A DNA stretch of 64,000 nucleotides from Pseudoxanthomonas suwonensis. Lineage in GTDB: Bacteria > Pseudomonadota > Gammaproteobacteria > Xanthomonadales > Xanthomonadaceae. Shown here piece by piece: positions 1 to 8,521 of this stretch (position 1 is the stretch's first letter; each line of letters begins with the position of its first letter). The notes under the pieces are model-generated. The model was not told the origin of the DNA. It was given only the letters and a program-made list of their open reading frames with translations, and made no database searches. Both the position numbers and the translations under genes were made by a program. Location of the stretch: the NCBI RefSeq assembly GCF_000972865.1, contig NZ_CP011144.1:2418001-2482000 (forward strand), read 5' to 3'.

Positions 1-1052
1 ACGAGTTCGGGCTGCTGGCGTTCGACGTGGACGTCGCGCTGGCGCACGTGCTGGCCGAGCGGCTGCGGCGCTGCATCGAGGGCGTGATGTTCGTCTGGCA
101 GGGGCGGACCTACGCGGTCAGCGCCAGCATCGGCATGGTCCTGGTCGACCATGACGGCTGCACCCTCAAGGACCTGCTGGCCTGGGCCGACAGCGCCTGC
201 TACCAGGCCAAGGAGAGCGGCCGCAACCGGGTCTGCGCTTACCGCGAGGACGAGGACGCCAGTCGGCGCCGCACCGAGATGGAGTGGGCCAACCGCCTGC
301 GCTGGGCGCTGGAGCAGGACCGCCTGCTGCTGGACTACCAGGAGATCGTGCCGCTGGCGCCGGCGTCCGAACCGGGCACCCACATCGAGCTGCTGCTGCG
401 CCTGCGCGAGGAGGACGGCACGGTGGTGCTGCCGGGTGCGTTCCTGCCGGCGGCCGAGCGCTATGGGTTGATGCCGGCGGTGGACCGCTGGGTGATCCGC
501 ACCGCGCTGGCCCACTTCGCCGACCTGCATCCCTGCGGCGACGTGCTGCGCACCTGCGCGATCAACCTGTCCGGGGCCAGCATCGAGGACGAGGGCCTGG
601 CCGACTTCATCCTCGACACGATCGACGAGTTCGCCGTGCCGGCCGAGCGGATCTGCCTGGAGATCACCGAGACGGTGGCGGTGCGCAACCTGCTGCGGGT
701 GGTGCGGGTGATCGAGCGCCTGCGCCGGGCCGGCTGCCGGATCGCGCTGGACGACTTCGGCGCCGGCATGTCCTCGTTCGGCTACCTCAAGAACCTGCCG
801 GTGGACCTGATCAAGATCGACGGCAGCTTCGTCCGCGACCTGGGCAGCGACCCGATGAGCCGGGCGATCGTCAACGCGGTGGCCCAGATCGGCCACCAGC
901 GCGGGCTGAAGGTGGTGGCCGAATGGGTCGACGGCGAGCACACCCTGGCGGTGCTGCGCGAGCTGCGGGTGGATTATGGCCAGGGCTTCGTCCTGCACCG
1001 GCCGCAGCGGGTGCTGTTCCAGCGCCCGCGCGATGCGCGCCGGGTGGCGTGA
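1..1052 (+). CDS. GGDEF-EAL cyclic-di-GMP protein, 3' part
   Basis: The gene enters from the left edge. The first readable residues, Asp-Glu-Phe then GLLAFDVD, are the end of a GGDEF active-site motif, so only the last third of the diguanylate cyclase domain is visible. An EAL phosphodiesterase domain follows, from about residue 105 of the visible 349. It carries ELL in place of EAL, NLSG, EITET, DDFGAG, KIDGSF, an AEWV variant of the usual AEGV, and GQGF. The glutamate, asparagine, aspartate and lysine ligands expected for metal and c-di-GMP binding therefore look intact. The likely role is c-di-GMP turnover in the cytoplasm. Any N-terminal sensor domain is outside the window, so net activity cannot be judged. 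Confidence 0.9.
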   Translation, partial: EFGLLAFDVDVALAHVLAERLRRCIEGVMFVWQGRTYAVSASIGMVLVDHDGCTLKDLLAWADSACYQAKESGRNRVCAYREDEDASRRRTEMEWANRLRWALEQDRLLLDYQEIVPLAPASEPGTHIELLLRLREEDGTVVLPGAFLPAAERYGLMPAVDRWVIRTALAHFADLHPCGDVLRTCAINLSGASIEDEGLADFILDTIDEFAVPAERICLEITETVAVRNLLRVVRVIERLRRAGCRIALDDFGAGMSSFGYLKNLPVDLIKIDGSFVRDLGSDPMSRAIVNAVAQIGHQRGLKVVAEWVDGEHTLAVLRELRVDYGQGFVLHRPQRVLFQRPRDARRVA

Positions 1053-1084
1053 GCGCGCGCAACGCCTGGACGATGCCGTGTTGA

Positions 1085-1198
1085 CGTCGTCCCCGCGCAG
1101 GCGGGGATCCAGCGACTTTGCTCTCTGCTCCTGCAGCGAGAGGCAACAGGCAAGCACAAAGCACAAGTCACTGGGTCCCCGCCTGCGCGGGGACGACG
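1085..1198. repeat. CGTC(G/A)TCCCCGCG inverted-repeat element, copy 1
   Basis: A palindromic intergenic element. The left end reads CGTCGTCCCCGCGCAGG and the right end is its complement, with the inner motifs ATCCAGCGACTTTGC and CAAGTCACTGGG. The same family recurs at 1343-1435 and 43197-43288. Its MITE-like organisation suggests a non-autonomous repeat. No ORF is present. Confidence 0.75.
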
Positions 1199-1342
1199 GA
1201 GGTTGGGATCGGCGTCAGGTTTTGCTTGCTCTCGGCGATCGCGTCTCCGCAACAACTTGCCCGTCATCCCCGTGTAGGCGGGAAGCGCTTCACAGCAGCC
1301 GAAGCGATTTACAACAGCCGAATGGCTGGTAATGGCTGATCA

Positions 1343-1435
1343 TCCAGCGACTTTGCTCTCGGATTCCTTTGCCGGGAGGAGATGCCGGCCAGTACAGGCA
1401 CAAGTCACTGGGTCCCCGCCTACGCGGGGACGACG
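1343..1435. repeat. CCCCGCG inverted-repeat element, copy 2 (left end degraded)
   Basis: Same family as the element at 1085-1198. ATCCAGCGACTTTGCTC is at the left and CAAGTCACTGGGTCCCCGCC at the right. The outer left arm is missing, though a lone half (GTCATCCCCGTGTAGGCGGG) lies at 1263-1282. The whole 1053-1449 gap between the EAL gene and the GH9 gene consists of these repeats. It sits just downstream of the GH9 stop and may serve as its terminator. Confidence 0.65.
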
Positions 1436-1449
1436 GCGGTTGGGGCTGG

Positions 1450-3936
1450 CTAGGGCGCCGCGGCGTCCAGCAGGTCCTGCGCGGCGTGGACCAGGAACAG
1501 GTAGCTCGCGCCCAGGTTGATCACGTACTCGTTCTCGCCCCACAGGAACGGCCAGTCCTCCTTGTTCTCCGGGAAGTCCGGCTTGAGGATCAGCACGCCC
1601 GGCACCACGCCGCCGGCGATGAAGCTGAAGTCCGCGCGATTCATGCCGTAGGCCACCTGCTTGGAGCGCGCGCCGACCGCCGACACGAACGACAGGTTCG
1701 AGTCCGGGTGGGTGCCGTACAGGTAGTTCAGCCCCTGCAGCGTCGGTTCGATGTCGAACAGGTCGGGATAGGCCCGGTGCAGCCAGTAGTTGGCGGTGGC
1801 ATGGCCGACCACCGCGCCGTTGCCGGCCCAGCCGCCACGGGTGATCGGCACGCCGTAGGGGTTCTCGCGCAGCGCCTCGTCGCGTTCGGCGCGGAACGCC
1901 TGCGCGCGCGTGCGCAGTTTGGCGGCGAAGTCCGCGTCCATGTGCGGCAGCGCGCGCACGGCCCATGGCGCGTTGGCCGCGAAGCGCGCGTCGATCGCCG
2001 GCCACAGCTCGGCGATGCGCTGCGCGTACTTCGCCTCGCCGGTGGCCAGCAGCAGCTGCACGGCGGCGCGCAGTTCCTCGTCCTGCGGGTCGCCGCCGGT
2101 GGTGTTGCCGACCCGGAACAGGTTCGGCTCGCGCGCATGCTCGAACTCCCACACCTTCTGCGCGGTGGCCAGGCTCTCCTGTGCCAGCGCGTCGTCATAG
2201 CCGCGCAGCGCGCGGCTGGCCGCGGCCAGGCCGGCGGCCGAGCCGTAGTTGAGCGCGGTGGTGGCGGTGGTGAAGGCCAGGCGGTCGTCGCGCGGCGAGT
2301 CCGGGTCGGAGTGGTCGTCGACCTTGCCGTCGGTCTTGGTCACCGCGTCGCCCAGGTGGGTGTACTGGCCCAGGTCCGGCTCGACGATGCCGGGGATCGC
2401 ATGGCCGAACACGCGGTGCTGGGCGATCAGCATCAGCGTGCCGTGCTCGATCTGCTGCAGCAGGTCGGGCACGCCGTCGGGCCGGTGGATCTCCACGTGG
2501 CCCTTGTCCTGGTCGACCGAGGTTTCGTCGCGCAGCGGCCGCGCCAGCTCCCAGGTGTCGACCAGCGACATCACCGTCGAATAGTGGGTCTGGGTGCGCA
2601 GGTCGTAGTCGCCGGCGTCGAACCAGCCGCCGATCGCCAGGCCCGGGATGTGCTCGCCGGGCTGGAACGGCGAATCCAGGTCCGGGCCCTGGCCGTAGAG
2701 GTCGAAGTGCTCGGTGTTGGGCGCGACCTGGCGCGCGTCGTCCATGTGCGAGCGGCCGTGCCAGACCCGGTAGGCCTCGTTGACCGACACGTGGTCCATC
2801 TGCACCGGGAAGAACACGTCCAGGGTCGGGTGCCAGGCGGTGGCGTAGGCGTCCGCGGCGATCCGGAACGCGGTGGTGCGCTGGCCCTCGGCCTCGATCA
2901 GGTACAGGCCCGGCTCGCGCACATCGGAGAAGTCGAAGGTGTAGTAGTCGTAGCGCAGGTACGGGCCCCAGCGTTGCGGCTCGGCGGCGAAGGCCTCGCG
3001 GGCGCCGCCGCCGGCGTCCACGCGCAGCAGGCGCGCGCGGCCGGGCGCCGGTGCGTTGCGGTCGCGCTCGAGCACGGCGACCTTGCGCTGTGCCGGGTGG
3101 TAGCCGACCTGGGAGTGGCCGATCACGGTCGGCCGCGTCCACCCGGGCACGGTGCTGCCTTGCAGGGTCCACTCCAGCACCGTGCCGCGCTTGCCGGCCG
3201 GCAGCAGCGAGTGCACCACGTACCAGCCGTTCTGCGCCTGGTTGCGGCCGTCGTACAGGCGCAGCTCGGCAGCGGGCGAGTGGATGGCGATGCGGCGCTG
3301 CGGGTCTTCCGGCGCGAGCGTGAGCGAGTGGCCGGTCGCCATCGGCAGGCGCACGGTCGCACCGTCGCGGTCGCGTCCGCTGGGTCCGGACGGATACAGC
3401 GGCAGCTGGCCGCTGCCGCCATCGGCCAGCCACGCCTTGCCGAAGTAGGCCGAGGGCAGGAACTCGAGGTTGAAGCCGGCCTTGCCGGCCAGCGCCTTCG
3501 GCAGCGGCTGATCGAGCACGACCTGGATCGCGACGCCGTCGCCGCGCGGGGCCACCCGCACCACGTACTCGAAGCCTTCCGTGTCGAAGCGCATGCGCGT
3601 GGTCACCGTGCCGCTGGCTGGATCGACCTGGCGCTCGACCAGGGTGGCCACCGGGTCCCACTGCTCGGGCGTGGGCGACAGGCGCACGTCGCCGTTGGTG
3701 GCGGTGCGCACGCCGTGGTGGATCAGCTCGACCCCGGCGATCTTGGAGTCGCTGAAGTTGCCGTCGTAGGTGTTGTTGAAGGCCAGCACGTCCAGGCCGC
3801 GGGTGCTGAAGTAACCGGCATCGTTGAGTTGCGGCCCGGGTCCGGCCGCCGCTGCGGCCAGCGCGGCGGCCGCCAGCACGGCGGCGAGGAGGAAACGGTG
3901 GCGGATGCGGAGTGGCGGCCTCTTCGATCGGTTCAT
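1450..3936 (-). CDS. secreted GH9 family glycoside hydrolase (endoglucanase-like)
   Basis: An 828-residue protein with a signal peptide (MNRSKRPPLRIRHRFLLAAV, then an Ala-rich core). The order is an N-terminal beta-type region to about residue 270, an Ig-like CelD_N domain with VIGHSQVGYHP and PGLYLIEAEG, then a GH9 catalytic (alpha/alpha)6 barrel. Catalytic landmarks are FDAGDYD near residue 440 (base/nucleophile Asp pair) and ENEYVINLGA near residue 802 (general acid Glu). GH9 enzymes cut beta-1,4-glucans or related glycans; this one should act in the periplasm or outside the cell. The start at 3936 is chosen because it opens directly on the signal peptide; an in-frame ATG 81 bases upstream would put 27 extra residues before it. 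A LacI-type operator lies 21 bases upstream. Confidence 0.88.
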   Translation of the reverse strand: MNRSKRPPLRIRHRFLLAAVLAAAALAAAAAGPGPQLNDAGYFSTRGLDVLAFNNTYDGNFSDSKIAGVELIHHGVRTATNGDVRLSPTPEQWDPVATLVERQVDPASGTVTTRMRFDTEGFEYVVRVAPRGDGVAIQVVLDQPLPKALAGKAGFNLEFLPSAYFGKAWLADGGSGQLPLYPSGPSGRDRDGATVRLPMATGHSLTLAPEDPQRRIAIHSPAAELRLYDGRNQAQNGWYVVHSLLPAGKRGTVLEWTLQGSTVPGWTRPTVIGHSQVGYHPAQRKVAVLERDRNAPAPGRARLLRVDAGGGAREAFAAEPQRWGPYLRYDYYTFDFSDVREPGLYLIEAEGQRTTAFRIAADAYATAWHPTLDVFFPVQMDHVSVNEAYRVWHGRSHMDDARQVAPNTEHFDLYGQGPDLDSPFQPGEHIPGLAIGGWFDAGDYDLRTQTHYSTVMSLVDTWELARPLRDETSVDQDKGHVEIHRPDGVPDLLQQIEHGTLMLIAQHRVFGHAIPGIVEPDLGQYTHLGDAVTKTDGKVDDHSDPDSPRDDRLAFTTATTALNYGSAAGLAAASRALRGYDDALAQESLATAQKVWEFEHAREPNLFRVGNTTGGDPQDEELRAAVQLLLATGEAKYAQRIAELWPAIDARFAANAPWAVRALPHMDADFAAKLRTRAQAFRAERDEALRENPYGVPITRGGWAGNGAVVGHATANYWLHRAYPDLFDIEPTLQGLNYLYGTHPDSNLSFVSAVGARSKQVAYGMNRADFSFIAGGVVPGVLILKPDFPENKEDWPFLWGENEYVINLGASYLFLVHAAQDLLDAAAP

Positions 3937-3956
3937 CGCGGATCCCCATGGACTGG

Positions 3957-3970
3957 TGTTAACGCTAACA
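3957..3970. promoter_or_regulatory. xyl-box-like LacI-family operator
   Basis: TGTTAACGCTAACA is a palindrome with five-base arms TGTTA/TAACA around a CpG-containing centre, 21 bases upstream of the GH9 start. It differs at two positions from the xyl-box TGGTAGCGCTAACA described in Xanthomonas for xylan utilisation. This suggests repression by a LacI-type regulator relieved by a plant-glycan sugar. No such regulator is encoded in the window. Confidence 0.6.
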
Positions 3971-4020
3971 TCGCCGACCGCGAGGTCCAGTTGCGCTGCA
4001 ACATTCCGCCGTCGCAAAGC

Positions 4021-4041
4021 CCCTCTCCCTCCGGGAGAGGG
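4021..4041. repeat. CCCTCTCCC hairpin repeat
   Basis: CCCTCTCCC, a three-base loop, then GGGAGAGGG followed by GTTGGG: a common short intergenic hairpin of this family of bacteria. It lies about 100 bases past the GST stop codon and may help to end transcription of that gene. It has no T-run. Confidence 0.5.
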
Positions 4042-4140
4042 GTTGGGAGCCTGCGGTCAAGCCCGCGCGTCGTGCTCGTCGAGTACTCCGCCACCCACGC
4101 GGGCCAGGCTCCGGAGGGAGGGAAAACCGTGCTTCGGCAC

Positions 4141-4794
4141 TCAGTCCCGGTCCGGCGCACCCAAGGGGAAATAGGGCCGGAACGGCCGTGCCTCGTCCAC
4201 CGCGCGGGCAAATGCAGGGCGCTCGAGCAGGCGCGCGCGGTAGGTGCGCACGCGCCGGAGGTCTCCCGGGATCGGATGGGTCCAGTCCGCGTAGAACAGG
4301 AACGGCGCCGCGGCGCAGTCGGCCAGGCTGAAGCTCTCGCCTGCCGCCCAGGCGCGGCCGTCCAGATGCTGTTCCAGCCAGGCATAGGCGGTGTCGAGCA
4401 TGCGCCTGGCCTCGGCGACGCCGTACGGATCGCGGTCCGCTTCAGTGCGCAGCGCGTCGAACACGATCTTCTGCTGCGGCGTGGACACGTAATTGTCGAA
4501 GAAGCGGTCCAGCATCCGCACCTGCACCGCGGCCAGCGGGTCTTCGGGCAGCAGGCGTATCCGTCCCGGGTGGCGGACCTGCAGGTACTCGATGATGGCC
4601 GTGGCCTCGATCACCGTGCGCCGGCCATCGACCAGCATCGGGAAGCGCTTCATCGGCCACAGCGCCTCCAGCTCGCGCCGGTGGACCGGGTCCTCGAGGC
4701 TGCGGTATTCGAACACCGTGTCGTTCTCGTACAGCGCGACCAGCGCCTTCTGGCAGTAGGAGGAGAACGGATGGGCGTAGAGGGCGAGGGTCAT
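4141..4794 (-). CDS. glutathione S-transferase family protein
   Basis: A 217-residue protein with a thioredoxin-like N-terminal domain (TLALYAHPFSSYCQKALVAL, MKRFPMLVDG, the cis-Pro region, then VIEATAIIEYL) and an all-alpha C-terminal domain (SLADCAAAPFLFYADW). SSYCQK occupies the catalytic Ser/Cys position. The role is probably cytosolic glutathione conjugation or a related thiol transfer; the substrate is unknown. The reading frame extends to 4860, overlapping the end of the neighbouring gene, but the ATG at 4794 starts directly on the conserved beta strand and is preferred. It is in a tandem minus-strand pair with the ACP phosphodiesterase gene. Confidence 0.85.
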   Translation of the reverse strand: MTLALYAHPFSSYCQKALVALYENDTVFEYRSLEDPVHRRELEALWPMKRFPMLVDGRRTVIEATAIIEYLQVRHPGRIRLLPEDPLAAVQVRMLDRFFDNYVSTPQQKIVFDALRTEADRDPYGVAEARRMLDTAYAWLEQHLDGRAWAAGESFSLADCAAAPFLFYADWTHPIPGDLRRVRTYRARLLERPAFARAVDEARPFRPYFPLGAPDRD

Positions 4795-4856
4795 GGCGGG
4801 GTTCCGGTGGTGGCTTCGCTGCGACGTCGGTGTGGGCGCGGGATCGACATGCGGCT

Positions 4857-5462
4857 TCATTCCGCCGTGAACGGCGCCTGCTGCCGCAGCGCGGCGACGT
4901 GCGCGACCAGCTGCGGGAAGAACGCGTCGAAGCCGGCGGCGATCTCGGCCTCGTGCCGGCGCAGGTCGTCCAGGCAGGCGACCAGCCGGTCGCCGTTGCG
5001 CGACAGCCGCGTGGCGATGCGGGTGACTGCCAGGTCGACGTTGCCGCGCTCTCGGTACGAGCCCAGCCAGTCGTGCGCGGCGATGCGCGGCGCGATCGCG
5101 TGCAGGCGCCCGGGCAGTTCCTCGCGCCGGGCCAGCAGGTAGGCGTAGAACGGCGCGGTGAAGGCGTCCAGCGGCAGTTCGCTGTAGCGCGCCCAGTCGC
5201 GCGCCAGGCAGTGGTCGTAGTACACGTCCAGGGCGATGCCGGCGTAGCGGCGGCGGCCGTCGCCGAACAGCGAGCGCGCCTGGGCCACCTGCGGATGCTC
5301 GTCGGTGTAGCGGTCGATCCGGCGGTGCAGCAGGATCTCGCGGCGCACCACCGGGCTCCAGTCCTGCAGCGCCGCCATGCCGAACACGAAGTCGCCCAGC
5401 AGCGCGCCGAGCATGGCTTCGTGGTCGGGACGGGCGAGGTAGAGATGGGCCAGGTAGTTCAT
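4857..5462 (-). CDS. acpH: ACP phosphodiesterase family protein (DUF479)
   Basis: A 201-residue protein matching the AcpH/DUF479 family: MNYLAHLYLARPDHEAMLGALLGDF at the N-terminus, then LHRRIDRYTDEHP with the metal-ligand-rich HRxID pattern, and YYDHCLARDW. Family members hydrolyse the 4'-phosphopantetheine arm from holo-acyl carrier protein in the cytoplasm. The length is normal. It is divergent from the DNA glycosylase gene, with 86 bases between the starts. Confidence 0.85.
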   Translation of the reverse strand: MNYLAHLYLARPDHEAMLGALLGDFVFGMAALQDWSPVVRREILLHRRIDRYTDEHPQVAQARSLFGDGRRRYAGIALDVYYDHCLARDWARYSELPLDAFTAPFYAYLLARREELPGRLHAIAPRIAAHDWLGSYRERGNVDLAVTRIATRLSRNGDRLVACLDDLRRHEAEIAAGFDAFFPQLVAHVAALRQQAPFTAE

Positions 5463-5548
5463 CGGCGGCGGCGTGGTTGGCTCCGCCAGTGTGTCACGAG
5501 CGTGCGGGTTGACGGCGCGATCACCCGCGCCGCGTCGATACTGGCCCG

Positions 5549-6292
5549 GTGCCCGAAGGTCCTTCCATCGTCATCCTGAAGGAGGAAGCGGCCGCATTCG
5601 CCGGGCGCACGGTGCTGCGCGTGCGCGGCAACAGCCGCGAGCCGATCCAGCGCATGGCCGGGTGCCGGGTATTGGCCCTGCGCAGCTGGGGCAAGCACTT
5701 CCTGGTCGAGTTCGAGGGCTTCAGCCTGCGCATCCACCTGCTGCTGTTCGGCAGCTACCGGATCGATGAACGACGGGCCACCGAGCCGCGGGTCGGGCTG
5801 GACTTCGGCGATGGCGGGGAACTCAACTTCTACGCCTGCTCGGTCAAGTTCGTCGAAGGCCCGCTGGACGCAGCCTATGACTGGAGCGCGGACGTGATGA
5901 ACGACGCCTGGGATCCGGCGCAGGCGCGGCGCAAGTTGCGCATGCAGCCGCTGGCGCTGGCGGCCGATGCGCTGCTGGACCAGAACGTGTTCGCCGGCGT
6001 CGGCAACATCATCAAGAACGAGGTGCTGCACCGCATCCGGGTGCACCCGGAGAGCCGGATCGGCGGGCTGCCGCCGCGCAAGCTGGGCGAACTGGTGGAG
6101 CAGGCGCGCGAATACAGCTTCGACTTCCTGCGCTGGAAGCGGGCCTACGTGCTGCGCCAGCATTTCCAGGTGCATACCCGCACCGTGTGCCCGCGCGACG
6201 GCCAGCGGCTCGGCTATCGCAAGCACCTGGGCCTGGCGCGCCGGCGCGCGTTCTTCTGCGAGCAGTGCCAGCGCCTGTACCCGTTCGGGTGA
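5549..6292 (+). CDS. Nei/MutM-type DNA glycosylase-AP lyase with altered zinc finger
   Basis: A 247-residue Fpg/Nei family protein. The GTG start is set by the invariant PEGP at residues 2-5, whose Pro2 and Glu3 are the catalytic pair. SWGKHFLVEF carries the conserved lysine, and LLDQNVFAGVGNIIKNEVL is the helix-two-turn-helix. The role is base-excision repair of oxidised bases by N-glycosylase plus beta/delta-elimination. The C-terminal zinc finger reads CPRDG ... FFCEQCQ, so one of the four expected cysteines is an aspartate. That may leave a Cys3Asp zinc site or weaken it. The overall sequence is closer to endonuclease VIII-like proteins than to classic MutM. Confidence 0.87.
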   Translation: MPEGPSIVILKEEAAAFAGRTVLRVRGNSREPIQRMAGCRVLALRSWGKHFLVEFEGFSLRIHLLLFGSYRIDERRATEPRVGLDFGDGGELNFYACSVKFVEGPLDAAYDWSADVMNDAWDPAQARRKLRMQPLALAADALLDQNVFAGVGNIIKNEVLHRIRVHPESRIGGLPPRKLGELVEQAREYSFDFLRWKRAYVLRQHFQVHTRTVCPRDGQRLGYRKHLGLARRRAFFCEQCQRLYPFG

Positions 6293-6323
6293 GCGCGCGT
6301 CCGGCAGCGGGGTTGCGGGCGTG

Positions 6324-7523
6324 CTACTCCCCGCGCGCCATCGCTTCCTCGATGGCGGTGAACGCCGACCGGCGCCCGGGTTCGGCATCGGCCATGCCGG
6401 TGGCGAAATAGACCACGCCGGTGCCGGCAGCGCGGTCCAGCCACAGCCCCGACAGCAGGCCGTAGGCCGAACCACTGTGGCCCACGCGCGCCACGCCGTC
6501 GCCGAACAGGTCGTTGCGGCAGCCTGGAGCCGGCGTGGCCAGGGATTGCGAGGCCAGGCCGTAGTGGCAGAAGAAGCCGTCACGCGACTGGCCGCTGCTG
6601 TCCTCCTCGGCGGTGACGCCGTTGCCATCGGCCAGCGTCCATTGCGGGGCGAACAGCGCATCGACCGACTCCGGGCGCAGCAGGCGCACGCCGTCGACTT
6701 CGCCGCCGCGCAGCAGCAGCCGGCCGATCTTGGCCAGCCCGGTCGCGGAGATGCGCATGCCGCCCTGCGGCGAGAACAGCGCGCCGTTGACGCCGGGTCG
6801 CCACTGAGCCAGGTCGCAGCCGCCGTCGCGCGCGGGGCGGACCGGGCAGGGCGGGCGCTGTCCGCCCAGGTCGTCGGTGGTCGCCCGACCCTGCGCGTCG
6901 TACTGCACCACTGCCCGTGCCACCGCAGCGTCGCTGCAGCTGGCCCAGCCGAAGCAGGCATCCAGCCCGAGCGGCGCGAACAGCAGCCGCTGCATCAGCC
7001 GGTCGAAGCGTTCGCCGGTGGCGCGCTCCATCACCGAGGCCACCAGCGGGAAGTTCAGGTTGGCGTAGCGGAAGAAGCTGCCGGGCGCGTGTTCCCGGTC
7101 CCAGGCTCGGGGATCGGCGAGCAGATCGCGCAGTTCCCCGTCCAGCGGCACCTGCCAGTAGCCGGCCGCGTCGGTGAGCCCGGTGGTGTGCGAGAGCAGC
7201 ATGCGCAGGGTGATCGGCGTGTCCGGGAAGTCCGGATGGCGCAGGGTCCAGCCCAGCTGCGCGGAGACGTCGGCGTCCAGGTCTAGCGTGCCGGTCTCGA
7301 CCAGCCGCATCACCCCGATCGCGGTGGCCAGCTTGGAGATCGAGGCCATGCGCGCCGGATCGTCGGCTTCGAGTGCGCGCGCCGTGGCGGTGTCGGCCAG
7401 GCCCCGCGCCTGCACCGCGGTGATGCCGTCGCGGTCGAAGGCCACCCGTGCCTGCGCCACCGGCTGCGCGCGTGCCGCGGTGGATGCCAGCAGGGCGAGC
7501 AGCAGGCAGCTGAGGAAACGCAT
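6324..7523 (-). CDS. serine beta-lactamase-like hydrolase (class C fold)
   Basis: A 399-residue exported protein. The signal peptide [20 protein letters not shown] is followed by a beta-lactamase/transpeptidase fold with MASISKLA (SxxK nucleophile motif), YANLN (YxN) and a HSGSAYG segment in the KTG/HxG position. Such proteins include esterases, D-aminopeptidases and penicillin-binding relatives. The sequence does not show a true lactamase, and peptide or ester hydrolysis in the periplasm is the safer reading. The start at 7523 opens on the signal peptide; an ATG four codons upstream (7535) is also possible. Confidence 0.8.
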   Translation of the reverse strand: MRFLSCLLLALLASTAARAQPVAQARVAFDRDGITAVQARGLADTATARALEADDPARMASISKLATAIGVMRLVETGTLDLDADVSAQLGWTLRHPDFPDTPITLRMLLSHTTGLTDAAGYWQVPLDGELRDLLADPRAWDREHAPGSFFRYANLNFPLVASVMERATGERFDRLMQRLLFAPLGLDACFGWASCSDAAVARAVVQYDAQGRATTDDLGGQRPPCPVRPARDGGCDLAQWRPGVNGALFSPQGGMRISATGLAKIGRLLLRGGEVDGVRLLRPESVDALFAPQWTLADGNGVTAEEDSSGQSRDGFFCHYGLASQSLATPAPGCRNDLFGDGVARVGHSGSAYGLLSGLWLDRAAGTGVVYFATGMADAEPGRRSAFTAIEEAMARGE

Positions 7524-7624
7524 TGCAGTCGGCATGTTGGCGATTGGCAGGCACGGGATGCCACAAGGGTAACGACTTGCGTGCTGCCGACGCGCGGCCG
7601 TGCGCAAGCGCCACGCCGCCCGGT

Positions 7625-8194
7625 TCAGGCGGCCGCGTGGTACTCCAGCACCACCAGCCCACCCTCGAAGTGGTCGGCGCGGGCCAGCGACCAGCGCCGC
7701 GCGGCACTGCCGGCCGGCGCGAACGGACGGCCGCGCCCCAACAGCGCCGGCACGATCCGCAGGCGCAGCATGTCGACCTCGCCCGCTTCGAACAGGGCAT
7801 CGGCCAGGGTCAGGCTACCCCAGACGACCAGGTCGCCTGCGATGCGTCCGCGCAGCCCGCGCACCGCCGCCACGCCGTCGCCGCGCAGCAGCGTGGCCGA
7901 CTGGTCGGCACCCCATGGCGCCGCCTCCAGGGACGAGGAGACGACGAACTTGGGCAGCTCGCGGATCGGGGCCGCCACCGGCTCGGCCGCCGGGTCGGCC
8001 TGCGGCCAGTAGTCGGCGAACATGCGGTAGGTGCGCGCGCCGAGGACGATAGCGCCGACGCTGCGCAGCATCCTCAGCTGCTCCTGGTCGGCCGCGTTGA
8101 CGGCCTGCGCGTCGGTGAAGAAGCCGATACCGCCGGCTGCGTCCTCGGCGTAGCCATCGATGCTGACGATCTGTTCGACGATCACCTTGCCCAT
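7625..8194 (-). CDS. dihydrofolate reductase/RibD C-terminal-like protein
   Basis: A 189-residue protein of the RibD C-terminal/DHFR-like family: [18 protein letters not shown] at the start, [53 protein letters not shown]. These are stand-alone NADPH-dependent reductase-like proteins, often of unknown substrate. The ATG at 8194 begins at the conserved first strand. It is divergent from fabV, with about 330 bases between starts. Function beyond the fold is not predictable. Confidence 0.82.
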   Translation of the reverse strand: MGKVIVEQIVSIDGYAEDAAGGIGFFTDAQAVNAADQEQLRMLRSVGAIVLGARTYRMFADYWPQADPAAEPVAAPIRELPKFVVSSSLEAAPWGADQSATLLRGDGVAAVRGLRGRIAGDLVVWGSLTLADALFEAGEVDMLRLRIVPALLGRGRPFAPAGSAARRWSLARADHFEGGLVVLEYHAAA

Positions 8195-8521
8195 GGCGTC
8201 CTCCGGGATGGGTCGGGGCGCGCCTGCCGCTGCAGCAGACCACAGGTATACGACGTGCCGGCGGGGGCGGATCGACAGTGCCCTGGCCGGCTCCGGACGC
8301 GGAGCCGAGCCCAGTCGCCAAGATATCCGGGTGACCGTCATTCGAAGGTGTGAAGCGTTTCGCGGGGATGACGGTGGTCGGGGGGCGGAACCGCCCCCGG
8401 CCGCGGGCATGGCCCCCCATACGCCGCAGAAGGGTCGATTCCCGGCCGGACCACTTAGACTGTGCCGCTCCGCCGGCGTGCCCGCGCGCCGGTGCCTCCA
8501 TCCGCTTCCGAGAGAGTCCGC

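Noticed and set aside
1369..5142. 1257-codon plus-strand open frame opposite the GH9 and GST genes
   Set aside because: It is antisense to well-supported genes with catalytic motifs. The translation is Arg/Val/Gly/His-rich with no domain, as expected of a GC-rich shadow frame.
6324..7523. Beta-lactam resistance gene
   Set aside because: The fold and SxxK/YxN motifs are shared with many esterases and peptidases; nothing specific to a lactamase is seen.
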